A stretch of DNA of 64,000 nucleotides from Boswellia sacra (GCA_013180625.2 SNVD02004835.1:124001-188000); one strand, 5' to 3'; positions 1 through 12,525 are shown, counted from the first letter of the stretch. A program made the numbers and translations. The notes: generated by a model from the sequence alone, not told the origin.

Positions 1-229
1 GCATATAGACAAAGACAAAAATTAAAAAGAAAACCAACTCTTCCTGACCCACAAATTAAAAAATAATGGATTCGAAAAAATATAAGCAAATTAGATTATT
101 TCAATGTGCTGCCAGCTATTTCATTTTCCTTGCACGTCATCTCTTAATATTTCCATAAAAAAAGCCTATAGAAAGTGAAAGAACTGAGTGAAATCTCTCA
201 AATTTGAGAATCCAGAGCCTAAGAGAAAA
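1..229 (+). promoter_or_regulatory. Upstream flank and leader of UGT copy 1
   Basis: This is the sequence before the first UGT start codon. A short leader just upstream (CTCTCAA, then CCAGAGC) resembles the leaders of copies 2 and 3 at about 25705-25742 and 57622-57657, which supports placing the start at 230. A GTG-led extension from 188 stays open in the same frame but is not conserved in the other copies. An A-rich CATAAAAAAAGCC stretch near 153-166 lies where the TATA-like stretch sits in the other copies. The rest holds nothing I recognise. Confidence 0.4.
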
Positions 230-1076
230 ATGGAAGAGAAGGTCTATAGAGGTCATGTCCTGCTAAATCCGTTCCCAGGCCAAGGTCACATAAATCCCAT
301 TCTCCAATTCTCTAAACGCTTGGTCTCTAAAGATCTTAAGGCCACTTTAGCCGTAACCAAATTCATCTTCAAGAACATCAAGTCTAAACCCTCTTGTTCA
401 GTGCAAATTGAAACAATATCAGATGGCTATGATGAAGATGGATTTGCACAAGCTGAGAGTGGTAAAGCTTATCTCGAAGGGTTGGAAGCTGCTGGCTCAA
501 AAATGCTAGCTGATCTCATCATAAAATACAGAGACTCCTCAAACCCTATTGATTGCATAGTTTATGATCCTTTCTTGCCGTGGGCTCTGGAGGTTGCTAA
601 GCAGTTTGGCCTTGTTGGAGCTGCCATTTTCACTACAACGTGCGCAGTTAACTACATATACTATCTCATTCCTTGGGGGTTATTGAAGCTTCCAATATCT
701 TCAACGCCAATATCCATTCCTGGATTGCCGTTACTCGAACTTCAAGATATGCCGTCTTTCATTTATGTAGCAGGGCAATATCCAGCTTACTTTGAGATGG
801 CGTTGAATCAGTTCTCGAACACAGACAAAGCTAATTTTATACTTGTCAACACCTTCTACAAGTTAGAAAATGAGGTAATTAAAATCATCTGCATCTAATT
901 TTTATTTGATTGATCAGCTTAACATAAAAATTCCGTAGTCAACACTTCAACTCTCCACTTAATCACCAAAACCAATTGAACAGGTGGTGGATTCAATGTC
1001 CAAATTTTGTCCATTGCTGACGATTGGTCCAACTATTCCATCTATCTGCTTAGACAACCGTATCAAAAATGATAAA
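230..1076 (+). pseudogene. UGT copy 1, fragment A: exon 1, intron and start of exon 2
   Basis: Exon 1 encodes the N-terminal acceptor domain. It has the GQGHINP motif with the catalytic-type His at residue 20, the DCIVYDPFLPWAL segment with the assisting Asp, and an FTTTCAVN segment. The donor is GAG|GTAATT at 874/875 and the acceptor is AACAG|GTGG at 983/984. Exon 2 runs on through the CPLLTIGPTIPS motif until the CACTA terminus at 1077. Confidence 0.9.
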
Positions 1077-1341
1077 CACTACAAGAAAAATGATCATATT
1101 TAGCGGTCTTAAAAGCGTCACCAATGGCACCACCAAATATAGTCAATTTGACTATATTTGACGGTCAGTCAAAGTGTCAAATATGCATCTGACTATACTT
1201 GGTGGTTTTTGACTGCCAAATATAATAGGTTTAAAAATTAAAAAAATATACTTGACGGTTTTTTACTGCCAAGTATAATAGTTTCAAAAATTAAAAAAAA
1301 ATATACTTGACAGTTTTTAAAAAGCTAAGTATTTAAAAAAA

Positions 1342-1342
1342 A

Positions 1343-1375
<33 letters not shown>
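1342..1375. repeat. (AT)n microsatellite
   Basis: A run of AT dinucleotides of about 34 bp lies just inside the CACTA subterminal repeat region. Confidence 0.85.
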
Positions 1376-1378
<3 letters not shown>

Positions 1379-2169
1379 GGTATTTTAAAAAATTTAAGAA
1401 ACAGACTCATGTCAACAGAAAAGATTTCTATTTAAGGCATGACTGACCCTTCAATATCTTAATTTTTTGATAAGCCACTATCATTCATAAACAACTCTTC
1501 ACACTTTCATATTGCTTTGACAACCAAGAAAAATCCCGATAAAACTAAGAGCGTACAAACACAAAACATTCACTACTAAACACAAAAAAGAAATCTGTAC
1601 ATGCTTGAATGGAGTTCAATTCAATGGAAGGAAGCTTGAAGAACCTAGCTGCACAAGGTAAGCATACAGCAGAAGATTATTACTAAAGATTCGTTACTTA
1701 TAACAAGTCCAAAAACGATAGATTATATAGGTAAAAAAGCACCTGTGCTTGATCCTCGAAGGCTAAAAGCCAGAGGACAGAAACGAACTGGTTAGATATG
1801 TGACCTACAAAATCAATATGAACATATGTGACTGCTTGAATAAGTAAATAAGGAATCTCAACTGTCACCTACAAAATCAATATGAACATGAATAAGAAAA
1901 ACATTAAATTAATGACCCATTATATTCTACTTGTGCTTTTCACAGCCAAAAAAAAACCAATCTGGAAAAGCATATCTAGTAGAGTTCCATATGTTGAGTT
2001 AAATTTTTAATCACTTCTAATGATTTCGGAACCTGTGCAAATGAATAGGCCCGTGGAGAGTACATTCCTGCAAATTTTTCTCAGTACATAACAGCTCCTG
2101 TCAATCACAAATTGAAGTCGAGTGATCTCCTAGAATCTTCTAAATCCAATTCATTTATATGTTAACAAC

Positions 2170-2440
2170 TCATCCTCCTCGCATATGTGCTCCAAGTTCA
2201 CCAAACTGATCATCAGCTTCCACCGTATCTTCAGAGAGGCGAACTGCATCCAGCTTCTGTTTCAGAACTTCTATGGCATTGAGGACCAACTGATAAGCAT
2301 TAATTGCGCCAGTAGATTCAATTGTGAATATAAAACTATCTTCTTTAGCATAGATTTCTACAAGTCCTGGCTTCCCCATAGTTTCTGCTTTCTTAATCAC
2401 TTCATCATCATAAGTCTATGCCTCTTTATCGACCACTACA
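2170..2440 (-). pseudogene. RPB3 (RNA polymerase II subunit 3) C-terminal fragment captured in the CACTA element
   Basis: On the minus strand, 2440 down to 2170 encodes the C-terminal end of the plant RNA polymerase II subunit RPB3. It has a VVVDKEA-like stretch, a premature stop in place of the next Tyr codon, then TYDDEV, the K-K-A-E-T-M-G-K-P-G-L-V-E-I-Y-A-K-E-D region and an acidic tail ending QFGELGAHMRGG. The last 76 residues (2400-2170) are open. In a living plant RPB3 is an assembly platform of Pol II in the nucleus; here only the last part exists, without the N-terminal dimerisation domain. Its place between CACTA termini and beside trehalose-phosphate synthase exons shows capture by the transposon. 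Non-functional as RPB3; family assignment is from recognised sequence. Confidence 0.82.
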
Positions 2441-2711
2441 ACCTGATTATGATAAAATCACTTAAAACATGTTAAGATCTTAATTTTAACAGAGTGAATG
2501 CATCAAAAGACAATTATTACATACAAGTGCAAACAATCATCTGTATATATTTCAGCAGATAGTAGATACATACAAAACCAAGCCCAAAATTTACACTGAT
2601 TAGCAACTAAACAGAATTGTCAAGACCAAGCAATCTGATAACAAATATTAGGTTGCTCCACATTTTGCAATCCTCCACATGTGGGCCTTTCATTTACTTT
2701 GCTTAAGCAAT

Positions 2712-2933
2712 CTACCCAGTAGTTTCACCAACTCTTGCATTAAATTTATTGGAGAAGCCCAACATAACAACATCAACAGTAAAATCACAAAATTCCCGAG
2801 TCCCAGCCATAACATAAGCCCAACAGCCCACTAAAAAAGAAGCTCCAAATACATGTTGGCCATCATAGGCAAAAGTAAACATTTTCTCCACTCCAACAAC
2901 TCTACCTAATGGAACATACAATGTTCCTTTCAA
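2712..2933 (-). other. Unrecognised 73-residue open segment inside the CACTA element
   Basis: A minus-strand open reading of 73 codons between the RPB3 and trehalose-phosphate synthase fragments. Its composition is protein-like (a hydrophobic stretch rich in Phe, Gly and Val), but I cannot assign it to a family. It could be a third captured fragment or chance. No splice or start context settles this. Confidence 0.25.
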
Positions 2934-3250
2934 CTAAATCTTTACTCTCAAACACACCCTATGTACAAACCTACATACGACTTCAATAAGCTTCTTAATT
3001 TAATATCTCACCCCTTCTAATTTTTATTTACATGCATCATGCAACCCCTAACCTGATTATAAGTTGGATAACACAAGGAAAAAGAAAATATTACAATTCT
3101 AGATATCAAAATATTCACATGAAAACTGGCTAAATCATTTTTTTATTATATTACATTCATTTTGACAACCAAAGCTAGATTTTTGTGTTTGTACCATCTA
3201 ACCAAGAGTCACCATATGTAAAGTTATCACAGAAAAAAAGCTTTAATTAC

Positions 3251-3352
3251 CTCACTCAAAATGAGGGCTCCTTTCTTGGATGCTTGGCAGGCAACAAACT
3301 CATAGCTGACAAGATTCATTCCATCCCTCAAAGATGTAACAAGTGCTACATC
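3251..3352 (-). pseudogene. Trehalose-6-phosphate synthase exon fragment (captured)
   Basis: Read on the minus strand, this exon encodes the [19 protein letters not shown] segment of the GT20 synthase domain, ending in ALILSE. It is followed by a canonical donor (GAG|GTAATT at 3251/3250) and preceded by a TTTAG acceptor at about 3353. The region forms part of the UDP-glucose site in plant TPS1-like enzymes, which make trehalose-6-phosphate from UDP-glucose and glucose-6-phosphate. It is the third of three exon pieces in collinear order at 5482, 4720 and 3352. Confidence 0.85.
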
Positions 3353-4624
3353 TAAACAAGAACAAAAGTACCACAACAAAAGGGTATTATAAGTCTGCAG
3401 GCTACTGATCAGATAGCCCTTTTATAGAAACGAAGTGAATATGATGGCTACCTTGGTTCTACTGAAGTTTAATTAGATATGTCAAAACACAAACACAATA
3501 AATTACTGCCCTACTTTGCAGACATTCAAAACAAGTAAGATTTCTTTATATGCAGAATATGGGTAAGAACATACATGAAGGTCATTCACTTTTTAGAAGC
3601 TTGCTATAGTAAAGTAAATATTGTCTTCATGTCTAACAATTATAGTTGTGGATATTTGTAAATGAACAGTGTGTGTGGATTTAATGTTCATATTGACACA
3701 TGACCAAATTTTGAAGCACCATAATGTTCCATAGGAACTTACGGACATGCCAATCACAAAGAAAGATACATTATAGCCAGTTACTGGTAGATTTAAATGC
3801 AGCAGAAGTAGAAACTAGTAAAAGAGCTCTCCTTCAATGCAAGAGAATAAAAGAACTTTCCTATTATTTTATATTGTCCATATTATATTTGCAAATGTAT
3901 CATTTAAAGGCTCATATATCTTGCTATTGAAGGAATGAATTAAGTAGTTGTTTGACAAAAGATAGTTGACAGTAGTTGAGACGAGTATTAATTGACAAAG
4001 AGAACAATGATTAATGACTCGAAGCGGTACAACACAAAAAATGAGTACTAGTAACAGCGTACATTACACATAATGAGTGAAAATCAAGAGATCGATCCTA
4101 TAAATAGAGAAGAAAATGCTTTAGAAAATAATCAGTCAGAAATGCGAAGGAAAATAAACAAGTTTAGAGGAGCATTAACTAGAACCAAAGTACGTATGCT
4201 CAAAAGAGAAAGTTTTGCACTTGGATTAATTTTCTAATTCTCGATTAATGCCGAAAGTCACCAGAATAACAACATGCACCTTGTATTGCCTCTAAGTAAG
4301 CACTGGTTTTAAAAAACAGAAAGTTGTTCAAAAACTACTTTATCAAATTGGGTAATAACCTACATTTGTTCTTCTACCTTAAAGTTTCATAACTTTAGGA
4401 ACAATTTCAAACAACTGAATACATGGATTTTTTTTTTTTTTGAGTCTAAATTAATGCTACATTTGGAAGGCCTTGATAAATTGCAGAAAATGATAATCCC
4501 ATCTCTGAGGGTCTATGTAATCTGGGTAATTACTTCTATTGTTTTTGAACTCTTTTTTTTTTTGGTTCATTTCTATGTATGCCATTATGGGTTTGTACCA
4601 ACGATGCTAAAATGATAAGGTAAA

Positions 4625-4720
4625 GACAAACTGGATGATGTATTGGAACTGTGATAAGAGTTCCATATCTTCCATTAATGGGCCCAATAATTTCATGGAG
4701 CTGGCTAGTAAGCTTCTGAT
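4625..4720 (-). pseudogene. Trehalose-6-phosphate synthase exon fragment (captured)
   Basis: On the minus strand it encodes a QKLTSQLHEIIGPINGRYGT stretch followed by a PIHH motif, as in TPS1-type synthases. The acceptor TTAGCAG lies at 4727-4721. The exon starts with AT, which completes the Tyr codon begun by the T at the end of the upstream exon (5326), so splice phase is preserved. After PIHH the reading diverges, so the 3' part of this exon is lost or altered. Confidence 0.83.
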
Positions 4721-5325
4721 CTGCTAAGAAGGTGAATGGGAGAGAAATATAAACGATAAAACCAATAAATAATTATGAAATTTTACAAATGAAATAGTTT
4801 TAAATTATCCATGCCAGAAAAGTTGTGACTACTTGAGTCAAAAATACTTGCAAATGGAGAAATCCTCACAATCATTGGCATCTATGACATAATACTTGAA
4901 AAGAACCATGAATAATATTGCATCGGAACTCATAACAAGGAAAGCAAATCAAGCACAGACAGAGAGCAGACAATGCATATGCTAGTATCTTCTGAACCAG
5001 GACTACAAATCCCCTTTTTCCATTTCAGAACTAGCTGAAGTCATATATTTTGTGCTTCTTTGCAAGTTGAGTCTTTCTCATTATTTCTACCATAAATTTT
5101 GATCAACTATATTTTCTTTTCATCTTTACCACTTGAACAAGTAAATATTGGACTTGACCATATCCAAGAACTGAGTATCAATCGGAGAAAAAAAGAGTAG
5201 CCTTAATTATGCCATTAGCATTCAAACTAATTTCCTACATGAGCCAGTTTAAAAATGCTAAAAAAATGGCTTAACTATAATATGAACGAGAATAACAGTT
5301 GGAGAAGCTGTGTTTAAGGACTTAC

Positions 5326-5482
5326 ACTCAGCAAAATCTATCCTCGTTCGCACAGCGATTTGAATTAGAACTACTTTATCACGCCAATTTGGATTTTCCT
5401 CAAGAAAATTTTCAAAAGCCAAAATCTTTTGAGGTATTCCCTTTATCATATCCAAGCGATCAACACCTAACATGATCTGTCT
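5326..5482 (-). pseudogene. Trehalose-6-phosphate synthase exon fragment (captured)
   Basis: The minus strand encodes the MLGVDRLDMIKGIPQKILAF block of the GT20 domain, followed by NFLEENPNWRDKVVL. The donor is GAGT|GTAAGT at 5326/5325. The conserved Asp and Arg of the GVDRLD motif are present, but an expected Pro is Arg (AVRTR) and other substitutions show drift. It is the most 5' of three collinear exons, with introns kept, so the transfer was at DNA level and not through mRNA. Confidence 0.87.
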
Positions 5483-5529
5483 TATAATGGAACGGAGCAT
5501 TAGCTAATTCTGCTAAATTGAGCCTAATG

Positions 5530-7560
5530 TAAACTACTCGAGCCTACTCATGTTCAATCCTCTTTTTTTCATCATACAACATTCCCAAAATCGAATTTTC
5601 TCTACAACTGTATTTATTTTCTTCATTGTACCTTCGGCACTAGTAGTTGAGAAAGAGACAAAAATTCTCTAATAATAAAATGGAGCAAAGTGCAAACAAA
5701 TAGAGAGGTAAAAGCTCTTACCAGTCTCTTTGAAGTAGATTGACTCTAAATTAGTCCTAAAAAAAAAGAGCCAATTAGAAAGTATAAATTGTAAAACCAA
5801 ATGTGATTATTTTAATTTTAAAAAACAAATATTAGTACCTGATTGAAATAGCTAGTTTTGAAGCTAGAGATGAAGTAGCCTAAAGTCAAGTAAGAGTAAT
5901 TAAAAAAAATTAAGTCAAAAAGCTAGAGTTCATAGAGAACAATCACCTTTGGATTGCATTGAGGTAGAAGAACCTGAAAATTCCCCAAATTCATAGAATA
6001 TCTGAGAGTTGTTGTTGGTGCGATCCAAATAAGGGTTGGGGAGAAAGACGATAAGGTGACAACAGCATGATTACCCACCTAGACAAGATTCGAACCCCAA
6101 GGCTTCAAAAACATTCGATTCCAATTAGAAGAGTAATTATGGAGGTCTCCGATTTTGATTCTGATTCTAGTTGCGACTCAGATTATGGCCTCAAGTTTCA
6201 GATTCAATAATGAGGCGAAATTTGGGGTTTTGAAATCTAGGCAAAGCAAAAAGTAATCTAGACCAAATTCAATTCACTCAAGTTTGTTAAAGAGATGAAT
6301 CAAATTTGTCGATTAAAATCTAAATCAAACAAAACAAAAGAGAATTTAAACTCACAATATTTAGTGAAATCGGAACCTTAAACCTTCCATGAATCAAATC
6401 ATACACTGCAGCATTCTGACAATGTCTGGTAATGTTATCCATTATTTCCTCCAATTTCTTCACAAATTAAAAGAGACTCATTTCTCCACTAACTCAAAGC
6501 ATTCTCTTTTTAACTTCCAAACCCAAAAATCAACTATAAATTCATTCCCCTTCCTCCCCCCAGCACAAAAAAAAAAAAAAATTTACTGAAGTCTAATTTA
6601 TCATAAATTATTTCCATCAATTTCTTCACAAATTACCAGAGATCCATTTCACCACTAACAAATAAACAATAAATTATAAAATAAAAAAATTAAGCGTGAG
6701 AAGAAGAAGCTTACTTGGTTTGATGTTCTTAGGTTTGAGAATTGTTTTGCTCGGTAAGAGTGAAGGAGATGGAGTTTAGTTTGGTTGGTTGCTTTGTCCC
6801 ATACTTTACGGTTTGGGTTGGTAAAAGCGGACAAGATTTCAGATCTGGAGGATTGTTGGGGGGCTAAGATCGTACGGTTAGCATTTACAGTGGTGCATGG
6901 TACTCATGGGTTAGACGTAAGAAGATCGGCGTGAAGGCTGCAAATCAGGACTATACGCAGATCGACGATGGTGGACTAGACGTAGATGGGCGACCGTGGA
7001 CCAGAAGCTTTGCTGCGACGGTGGACTAGACGCAGATCAGCAGATGGAGTCGCGAACTTGTGGTGGAGCGACGACGGTGGCAGAGCAGATCGGGATTTGG
7101 AGGAGGATAGCGTGGTGTAGCTTCTCTCCCATATCATGTCAAAGACGCGAATTCAGAGAAGAAAAAGAAGATGATGAAGACCAAACTGAAAGCAGAGAAG
7201 ACGACCCAAGTGAAACTATTAGGAATTAGGGTTAATCGAAATCATCACTTTCTTTGTATAGTTTATTAAATTTCAGGAAAATCCCCATCTATTAAGACTT
7301 ATCAAAATTATCCCTGCAAATTACATAAGAATCCATATATTCTATAAATTTTTAAATACTTTATAATACGGAGCAAGACAAAAAGTTGTATTACTGTACA
7401 TGCTTGTTTACATACTTGACATTATCTAAAAATGTGAGAAATATATAATATAGTCAAAATAATGAGTAACAAGTATGAAAAAAATGTGGGTTTGACTTTT
7501 ATATTAATGTTATATTTCTCACTTTTTAAAAAAACCGTCAAATAAAAAAAATACAAAGTG
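5530..7560. other. CACTA interior and right subterminal region without recognised gene
   Basis: AT-rich sequence with no convincing coding homology. A G-rich stretch at about 6840-7230 contains short direct repeats of the form GGTGGACTAGACG (near 6970 and 7020). It holds a 77-codon Arg/Glu/Asp-rich open frame at 6996-7229 that looks like compositional chance. The bases before 7587 carry CACTA subterminal motifs. Confidence 0.5.
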
Positions 7561-7587
7561 ACAAATATATGAAAAATTCTTGTAGTG

Positions 7588-7824
7588 AAAGATTATGATC
7601 TCAATCTATTCACCGTAGACAAATCCATTTGCATCGACTGGCTCAATAAAAAGGTAGAGGGGGTCTGTCGTTTATGTATCCTGTGGAAGCATGGTTAGTT
7701 TAGGCATTAAACAAATGGAGGAACTTGCTTGGGGCTTGAACCAAAGCAGTTTTTACTTTTTGTGGGTGCTTAGGGATTCTGAGAGCACAAAGCTCCCAAT
7801 TGATGAGATAGGTGATAAAGGCTT
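7588..7824 (+). pseudogene. UGT copy 1, fragment B: middle of exon 2
   Basis: This resumes exactly where fragment A stops: the AAA at 7588-7590 repeats the AAA at 1074-1076. It matches the intact copy from the DYDLNLFT region through the FYFLWVLRDSE region. An extra G near 7656 shifts the frame in the segment before the S-F-G-S motif, and a 9-bp deletion removes residues near 7798. It ends at the GGCTT target duplication of the copia element. Confidence 0.9.
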
Positions 7825-8254
7825 TGTGAAGTGTGAAGGCACTTTTGTCTTTCACACAATGTCACATTGGTGGGAAGTAAAATGTAAGTAGGGAGGCTTG
7901 GCTATATAATAAAGCCTTCTCCTCCCCCTTTGACTTGTCCCAAGCTTATGTATTAAGCTTTTTTCTTCTTTCCCCCTTGTTATCTCCTCCATTCTAATTG
8001 TGAGAGAGATTGTAATATTTTTTTTATAGTAAAATATTTTCGGTTTTGTCCCGTGGAGGTTTCCCTCAAATTGAGGGTTTTACCACGTTAAATTTTTTTG
8101 GCCTTTATTTTCTTTATTGCCTTTAATTTATTTACTATGGAAGGCTGAGCCGCCCAAGTTGTCTTTTTTATTTATTGTGAAAGGAGTGCCACCCAAACTA
8201 TTTTTTTTAACATAACTTATTTGAGCTACGGTGGGAGTGCTCAATCTCCTAACA
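7825..8254 (+). repeat. 5' LTR of copia element 1
   Basis: A 430-bp LTR that begins TGTGAAGTG and ends CTAACA. It contains a GGCTATATAATAAAGCC segment with a TATA box at about 7903 and a short palindrome near its start. It is directly followed by the primer-binding site at 8256. Confidence 0.93.
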
Positions 8255-8552
8255 GTGGTATTACAGCCAAGTTGCCAAGGCACAGCCAAGGGTTGGGACA
8301 GTGAGTGGTTACTTGTATGGTTATATACATCTCTAGGAAAGCTTTGTCAAAAAAAGGCGATAAGAGTCTAAGGAGAGTGGATTTTAAGTGGGACCGCTTG
8401 TGACTCCTCCAGTCTTTCTTGAAAGCTTTCTTGGTGTATATTAAATCATACCGGTACTTACTACTATTACTGGTTACTGTTGAGTAGTGGTGTACTTATA
8501 ATACTATTCAAGGGTACTGTTCACATATACAGTATTGCTCACTGCAAGACAA

Positions 8553-11500
8553 ATGGCAGCCAAATTTAAGATAGAGAAGTTCGATGAAAATAACTTTGGG
8601 CTATGGAAAATAAAAATAAAGGCTGTCTTGAGAAAAGAAAATTGCCTTTAAGCAATTGATGGAAGACTGGAAAGTATGCAAGACGAAAAGAAATGGGAGA
8701 AGATAGATAGTGATGCGATGGCAAGTCTACACCTAGCAGTTGCAGATGAAGTGCTGTCAAGTATTCAAGAATTAAACTCTGCAAAGGAGATTTGGGATAC
8801 GTTGATAAGCTTGTATGAAGCCAAATCTCTACACAACAAAATTTTCTTGAAAAGGAAGCTGTACACTCTTCGTATGTCAGAAACCACTCCAGTGACTGAA
8901 CATATCAACACTGTAAAGACTTTATTCTCTTAGCTCTCAATGATGGAGCATAACATAGAAGAGAAGGAACGTGCTGAGCTGCTACTTCAGAGTCTACCTG
9001 ATTCATATGATAATCTCATCCTTAACTTGGCAAATGGTTCGATGAAGTCATCTCTAGTCTTTAATGATGTTGCAGCTGCTGTCTTGGAAGAAGAAAGCAG
9101 ATGTAAAAACAAGGAAGACAAAATAATGACTTCCTAACAAGCAAAGGCTTTATCTGCCAACAGAGGGAGATCAAGGGAACGTGATTTTAGTGGGAGTCAC
9201 AATCAGAACAGGGGAAAGTCCAAAGGTAGGAAGCTTGTTAAATGCTACCAATGTGGAAAGCAAGGGCTCATGAAAAAAGAGTGTTGGCATCTTAAGAAGA
9301 ATGGATAGGGAAACAACAAAGGAAAAGAATATGAGTCGTCAGGATCTCAGGGTTGTGTAGCAAGTACTTCAGGAGATGGTGAAATCTTGTGCAGCGAGGC
9401 AACAATAGTTGTGAAAGGCAGAAAAAGGTTTGCTGATATCTAGCTAATTGATTCAGCAGCAACATGGCATATGACTTCTAGAAGAGATTGGTTCTATAAA
9501 TATAAGCCCACCTCAGAAGGGTCTGTGTACATGGGTGATGATCATGCCTTAAAAATTGCTGGTATTTGAACCGTCAAAGTAAAAATGTTTGATGGTACGA
9601 TTCACTCCATCCAAGATATACGACATGTGATTGGCTTGAAGAAAAAATTGCTATCGATGGGACAGTTGGATGACCTCGGATGTTAGTTCCATATGAAAAA
9701 TGGGACCATAAAGGTTGTCAAACGTGCGCTTGTAGTGATAAAGGTAGAAAAGATTGCTACTAATCTATACATGCTCCATGGAGAAACTATTCAGGAGGTA
9801 GAAACAAGTGTTGCTAGTTCTGGAGAAGAATTGTCTATGATATGGCATCGAAGACTTGGCCATATATCCAAAAAGGGTTTGAAGATTCTTTCTGATCGAA
9901 AATTGCTTCCTAGAATTAAAACTATAAGTTTACCATTCTGTGAACATTGTGTTATTAGCAAATAGATTAGACTGAGATTTAGCTAATCTATTGCTAGGAG
10001 TAAAAATATTCTAGACTTGATTCATTTTGATGTTTAGGAATCACCGGTTACATCCCTAGGAGGAGCAAATTACTTTGTATTGTTTGTGGATGATTATTCT
10101 AGGAGATGTTGGGTATATGTCATCAAAAAAAAGTCAGATATATTTCCTGTATTTAAAGCCTTCAAAGCACAGGTGGAACTTGAATCCGAAAAAAGGATCA
10201 AGTGTTTGAGGACAGATAATGGGAGAGAATTCTGCAACAAGGGATTTGATGTATTTTGCAGTAAAGAAGGTGTGAAACGGCAAAAGACAGTTGCTTACAC
10301 ACCACAACAAAATGGAGTGGTAGAGCGGATAAATAGAACTCTTGCAAAAAGAATGGGAGAGTTACTAAGGACTGCGAGTCTACCCAAGACATTTTGTGCA
10401 AAAGCAGCCACTACAGCTTGTTACTTGATAAATAGGTCTCCATCAACAGCAATTGAGATGAAGACACCTATGGAGATGTGGACTGGTAAGCCAACTGATT
10501 ATTCATCCCTTCATATTTTTAGATGTCCAGCTTATGTGATGTATCATGACCAAGAAAGAATGAAGCTGGATCCAAAATCTAGGAAATGTATCTTCTTGGG
10601 GTATGCTGATGGAGTAAAGGGGTATTGCCTATGGGATCCTACTGCCCGTAAGGTTGTCATCAGCAGGGATGTTGCCTTTGTAGAAGACATGTTTAAATGT
10701 GAAGAAAGTGATAGCACGAAGAAAAATGTTGAGACTATATCAGTATAGGAAGAAACAGTTTATTCTGAAGCAATACCAGAACACGATGATCAAGAACCAG
10801 TCGAGTCTAAAGCACCTAAAGTCCGTCGATCAACTCGAGAAAGAAAAGAACCTTCTTGGCACTCAAAGTATATGATGGTGAGCAATGTTACATACTGTCT
10901 CGTAACAGAAGATGGGGAGCCTTTATCCTTTCAGGAGGCTATAAAAAGTTCTGATGCATCTCTATGGATGACAGCAATGCATGAAAAGATGGAAGCTTTA
11001 AGCAAAATAAGACATGGGAACTTATGTCACTACCACATGGAAGAAAAGTCATCGGAAACAAATAGGTCTACAAGATCAAACATGATAGCAATGATCAAGT
11101 GGAGTGGTATCGTGCTAGACTGGTGGTCAAAGGATACGCTTAGAAAGAAGGAGTTGATTTTAATGAGATATTCTCTATTGTGGTACGACTTACAATAATT
11201 CGGGTAGTCTTGGCTATGTGTGCTACATTTGACTTACACTTAAAGCAGTTAGAAGTAAAAACTGCATTTCTTCATGGAGAACTTGAAGAAGAAATTTATA
11301 TGCTCCAACCAAAAGGTTTTATTTAAGAAGGAAAAGAGAACTTGGTTTGTAGGTTGATCAAATCTTTGTACGATTTAAAACAGGCGCCAAGGTGTTGGTA
11401 CAAGAGATTTGATTCATTCATCATCAGCCTTGGGTACAACAGACTCAGTTCAAATCATTATACGTATTACAAGAGGTTTGAGAAAGACTTTATCATTTTG

Positions 11501-12480
11501 TTGTTGTACGTGGACGATATGTTGGTAGCAGGCACAAACAAAGATCAGGTCCAAGAATTAAAGGCACAGTTGGTTAGGGGATTTGAAATGAAGGATTTAG
11601 GACCGGCAAGTAAGATTCTAGGGATGCAAATTCACCGTGACAAAAAAAAATAGGAAGATTTGGCTATCTTAAAAGAACTACCTGAAGAAAATCTTGCATC
11701 GCTTCAACATGCAAGATTGTAGGCCAATTTCCACCCCATTTCCTGTTAATCATAAATTATCCTCAAGTATGAGTCCTAGCAATGAAGCGGAGAGGATGGA
11801 AATGTCTTGAGTACCGTATGCATCAGTAGTAGGGAGCCTAATGTATGCTATGGTTTGTACAAGACCAGAAATTGCACAAGCAGTGGGAGCGGTCAGTAGA
11901 TTCATGGCTAATCCAAGGAGAAAGCATTGGAATTCTATTAAGAGGATCCTTAGATACATCAAAAGGACCTCTGATACTGCACTATGCTATAGAGGATCGG
12001 AGTTCATTGTCAAAGGCTATGTCGATTCAGATTTTGCAGGAGATCTTGACAAAAGGAAGTCCACTACAGGCTATGTGTTTACACTTGCCGGAGGTGTTGT
12101 GAGCTGGATATGAAAACTACAAACTGTTGTGGCACTATCTATAACAGAAGCAGAGCATATGGTAGCTACACAAGCTTGCAAGGAAGCTGTCTGGATCAAG
12201 AGGTTATTGGAGGAACTCGGGCACAAACAAAGGAAGGTTTCTTTATTTTGTGACAGCCAGAGTGCCTTGCATATCGCAAGAAATCCAGCCTTTCATTCAA
12301 GGACGAAGCACATAGGAGTTCAATATCATTATGTACGAGAAGTAGTGGAAGATGAAATAGTGGATATGTAGAAAATCCACACGAAGGATAACATAGCAAA
12401 TGTATTGACCAAACCAATCAATGTTGATAAGTTCATCTGGTGTAGAATGTCTTGTGGCCTGTTAGAGATGCGAGCAGCAT
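8553..12480 (+). pseudogene. Copia gag-pol polyprotein remnant
   Basis: The polyprotein starts at ATG 8553 with a UBN2-type gag (KFDENNFGLWK motif). Stops interrupt it at 8648, near 8930, 9135 and beyond. The zinc knuckle at about 9243-9285 has its three Cys, but the His is replaced by Leu. The protease motif LIDSAATWH follows at about 9444. GAG-pre-integrase (WHRRLGHIS) is at 9693-9965. The integrase core at 10080-10748 keeps VDDYS, TDNGREF and NGVVERIN. Reverse transcriptase spans about 11200-11690 with YVDDM near 11507. RNase H at 11841-12371 shows YVDSDFAGD and SITEAEH. It once made the structural and replication proteins of the element; it cannot now be translated as one product. Confidence 0.92.
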
Positions 12481-12525
12481 GTATAGAGACAAGACTGAAA
12501 GGAAAAATGCATTCAAGTGGGAGAA

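Larger units (their letters stand above)
1077..7587. mobile_element. CACTA (En/Spm-type) DNA transposon carrying host gene fragments
   Basis: The termini are CACTACAAGAA at 1077 and its inverted complement TTCTTGTAGTG ending at 7587. They are flanked by a 3-bp AAA duplication (1074-1076, 7588-7590) inside UGT coding sequence. Subterminal repeats typical of plant CACTA elements (units such as TTTGACGGT and CTGCCAAGTATA in both orientations) occupy about 1090-1330 and recur near 7530-7567. I found no TNP2 or TNPD-like transposase, so it is probably non-autonomous. The interior holds, on the minus strand, exon pieces of a trehalose-phosphate synthase and the end of RPB3. That makes it a gene-capturing CACTA. 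Its 6511-bp size is modest for the family. Confidence 0.93.

Noticed and set aside
188..229. Upstream extension of UGT copy 1 to a GTG at 188
   Set aside because: It is in frame, but GTG is not a normal plant start and the other copies show the conserved protein starting at the equivalent of ATG 230.
6996..7229. 77-codon open frame in the CACTA right half
   Set aside because: Charged low-complexity composition, short direct repeats and no domain; it looks like subterminal or composition noise.
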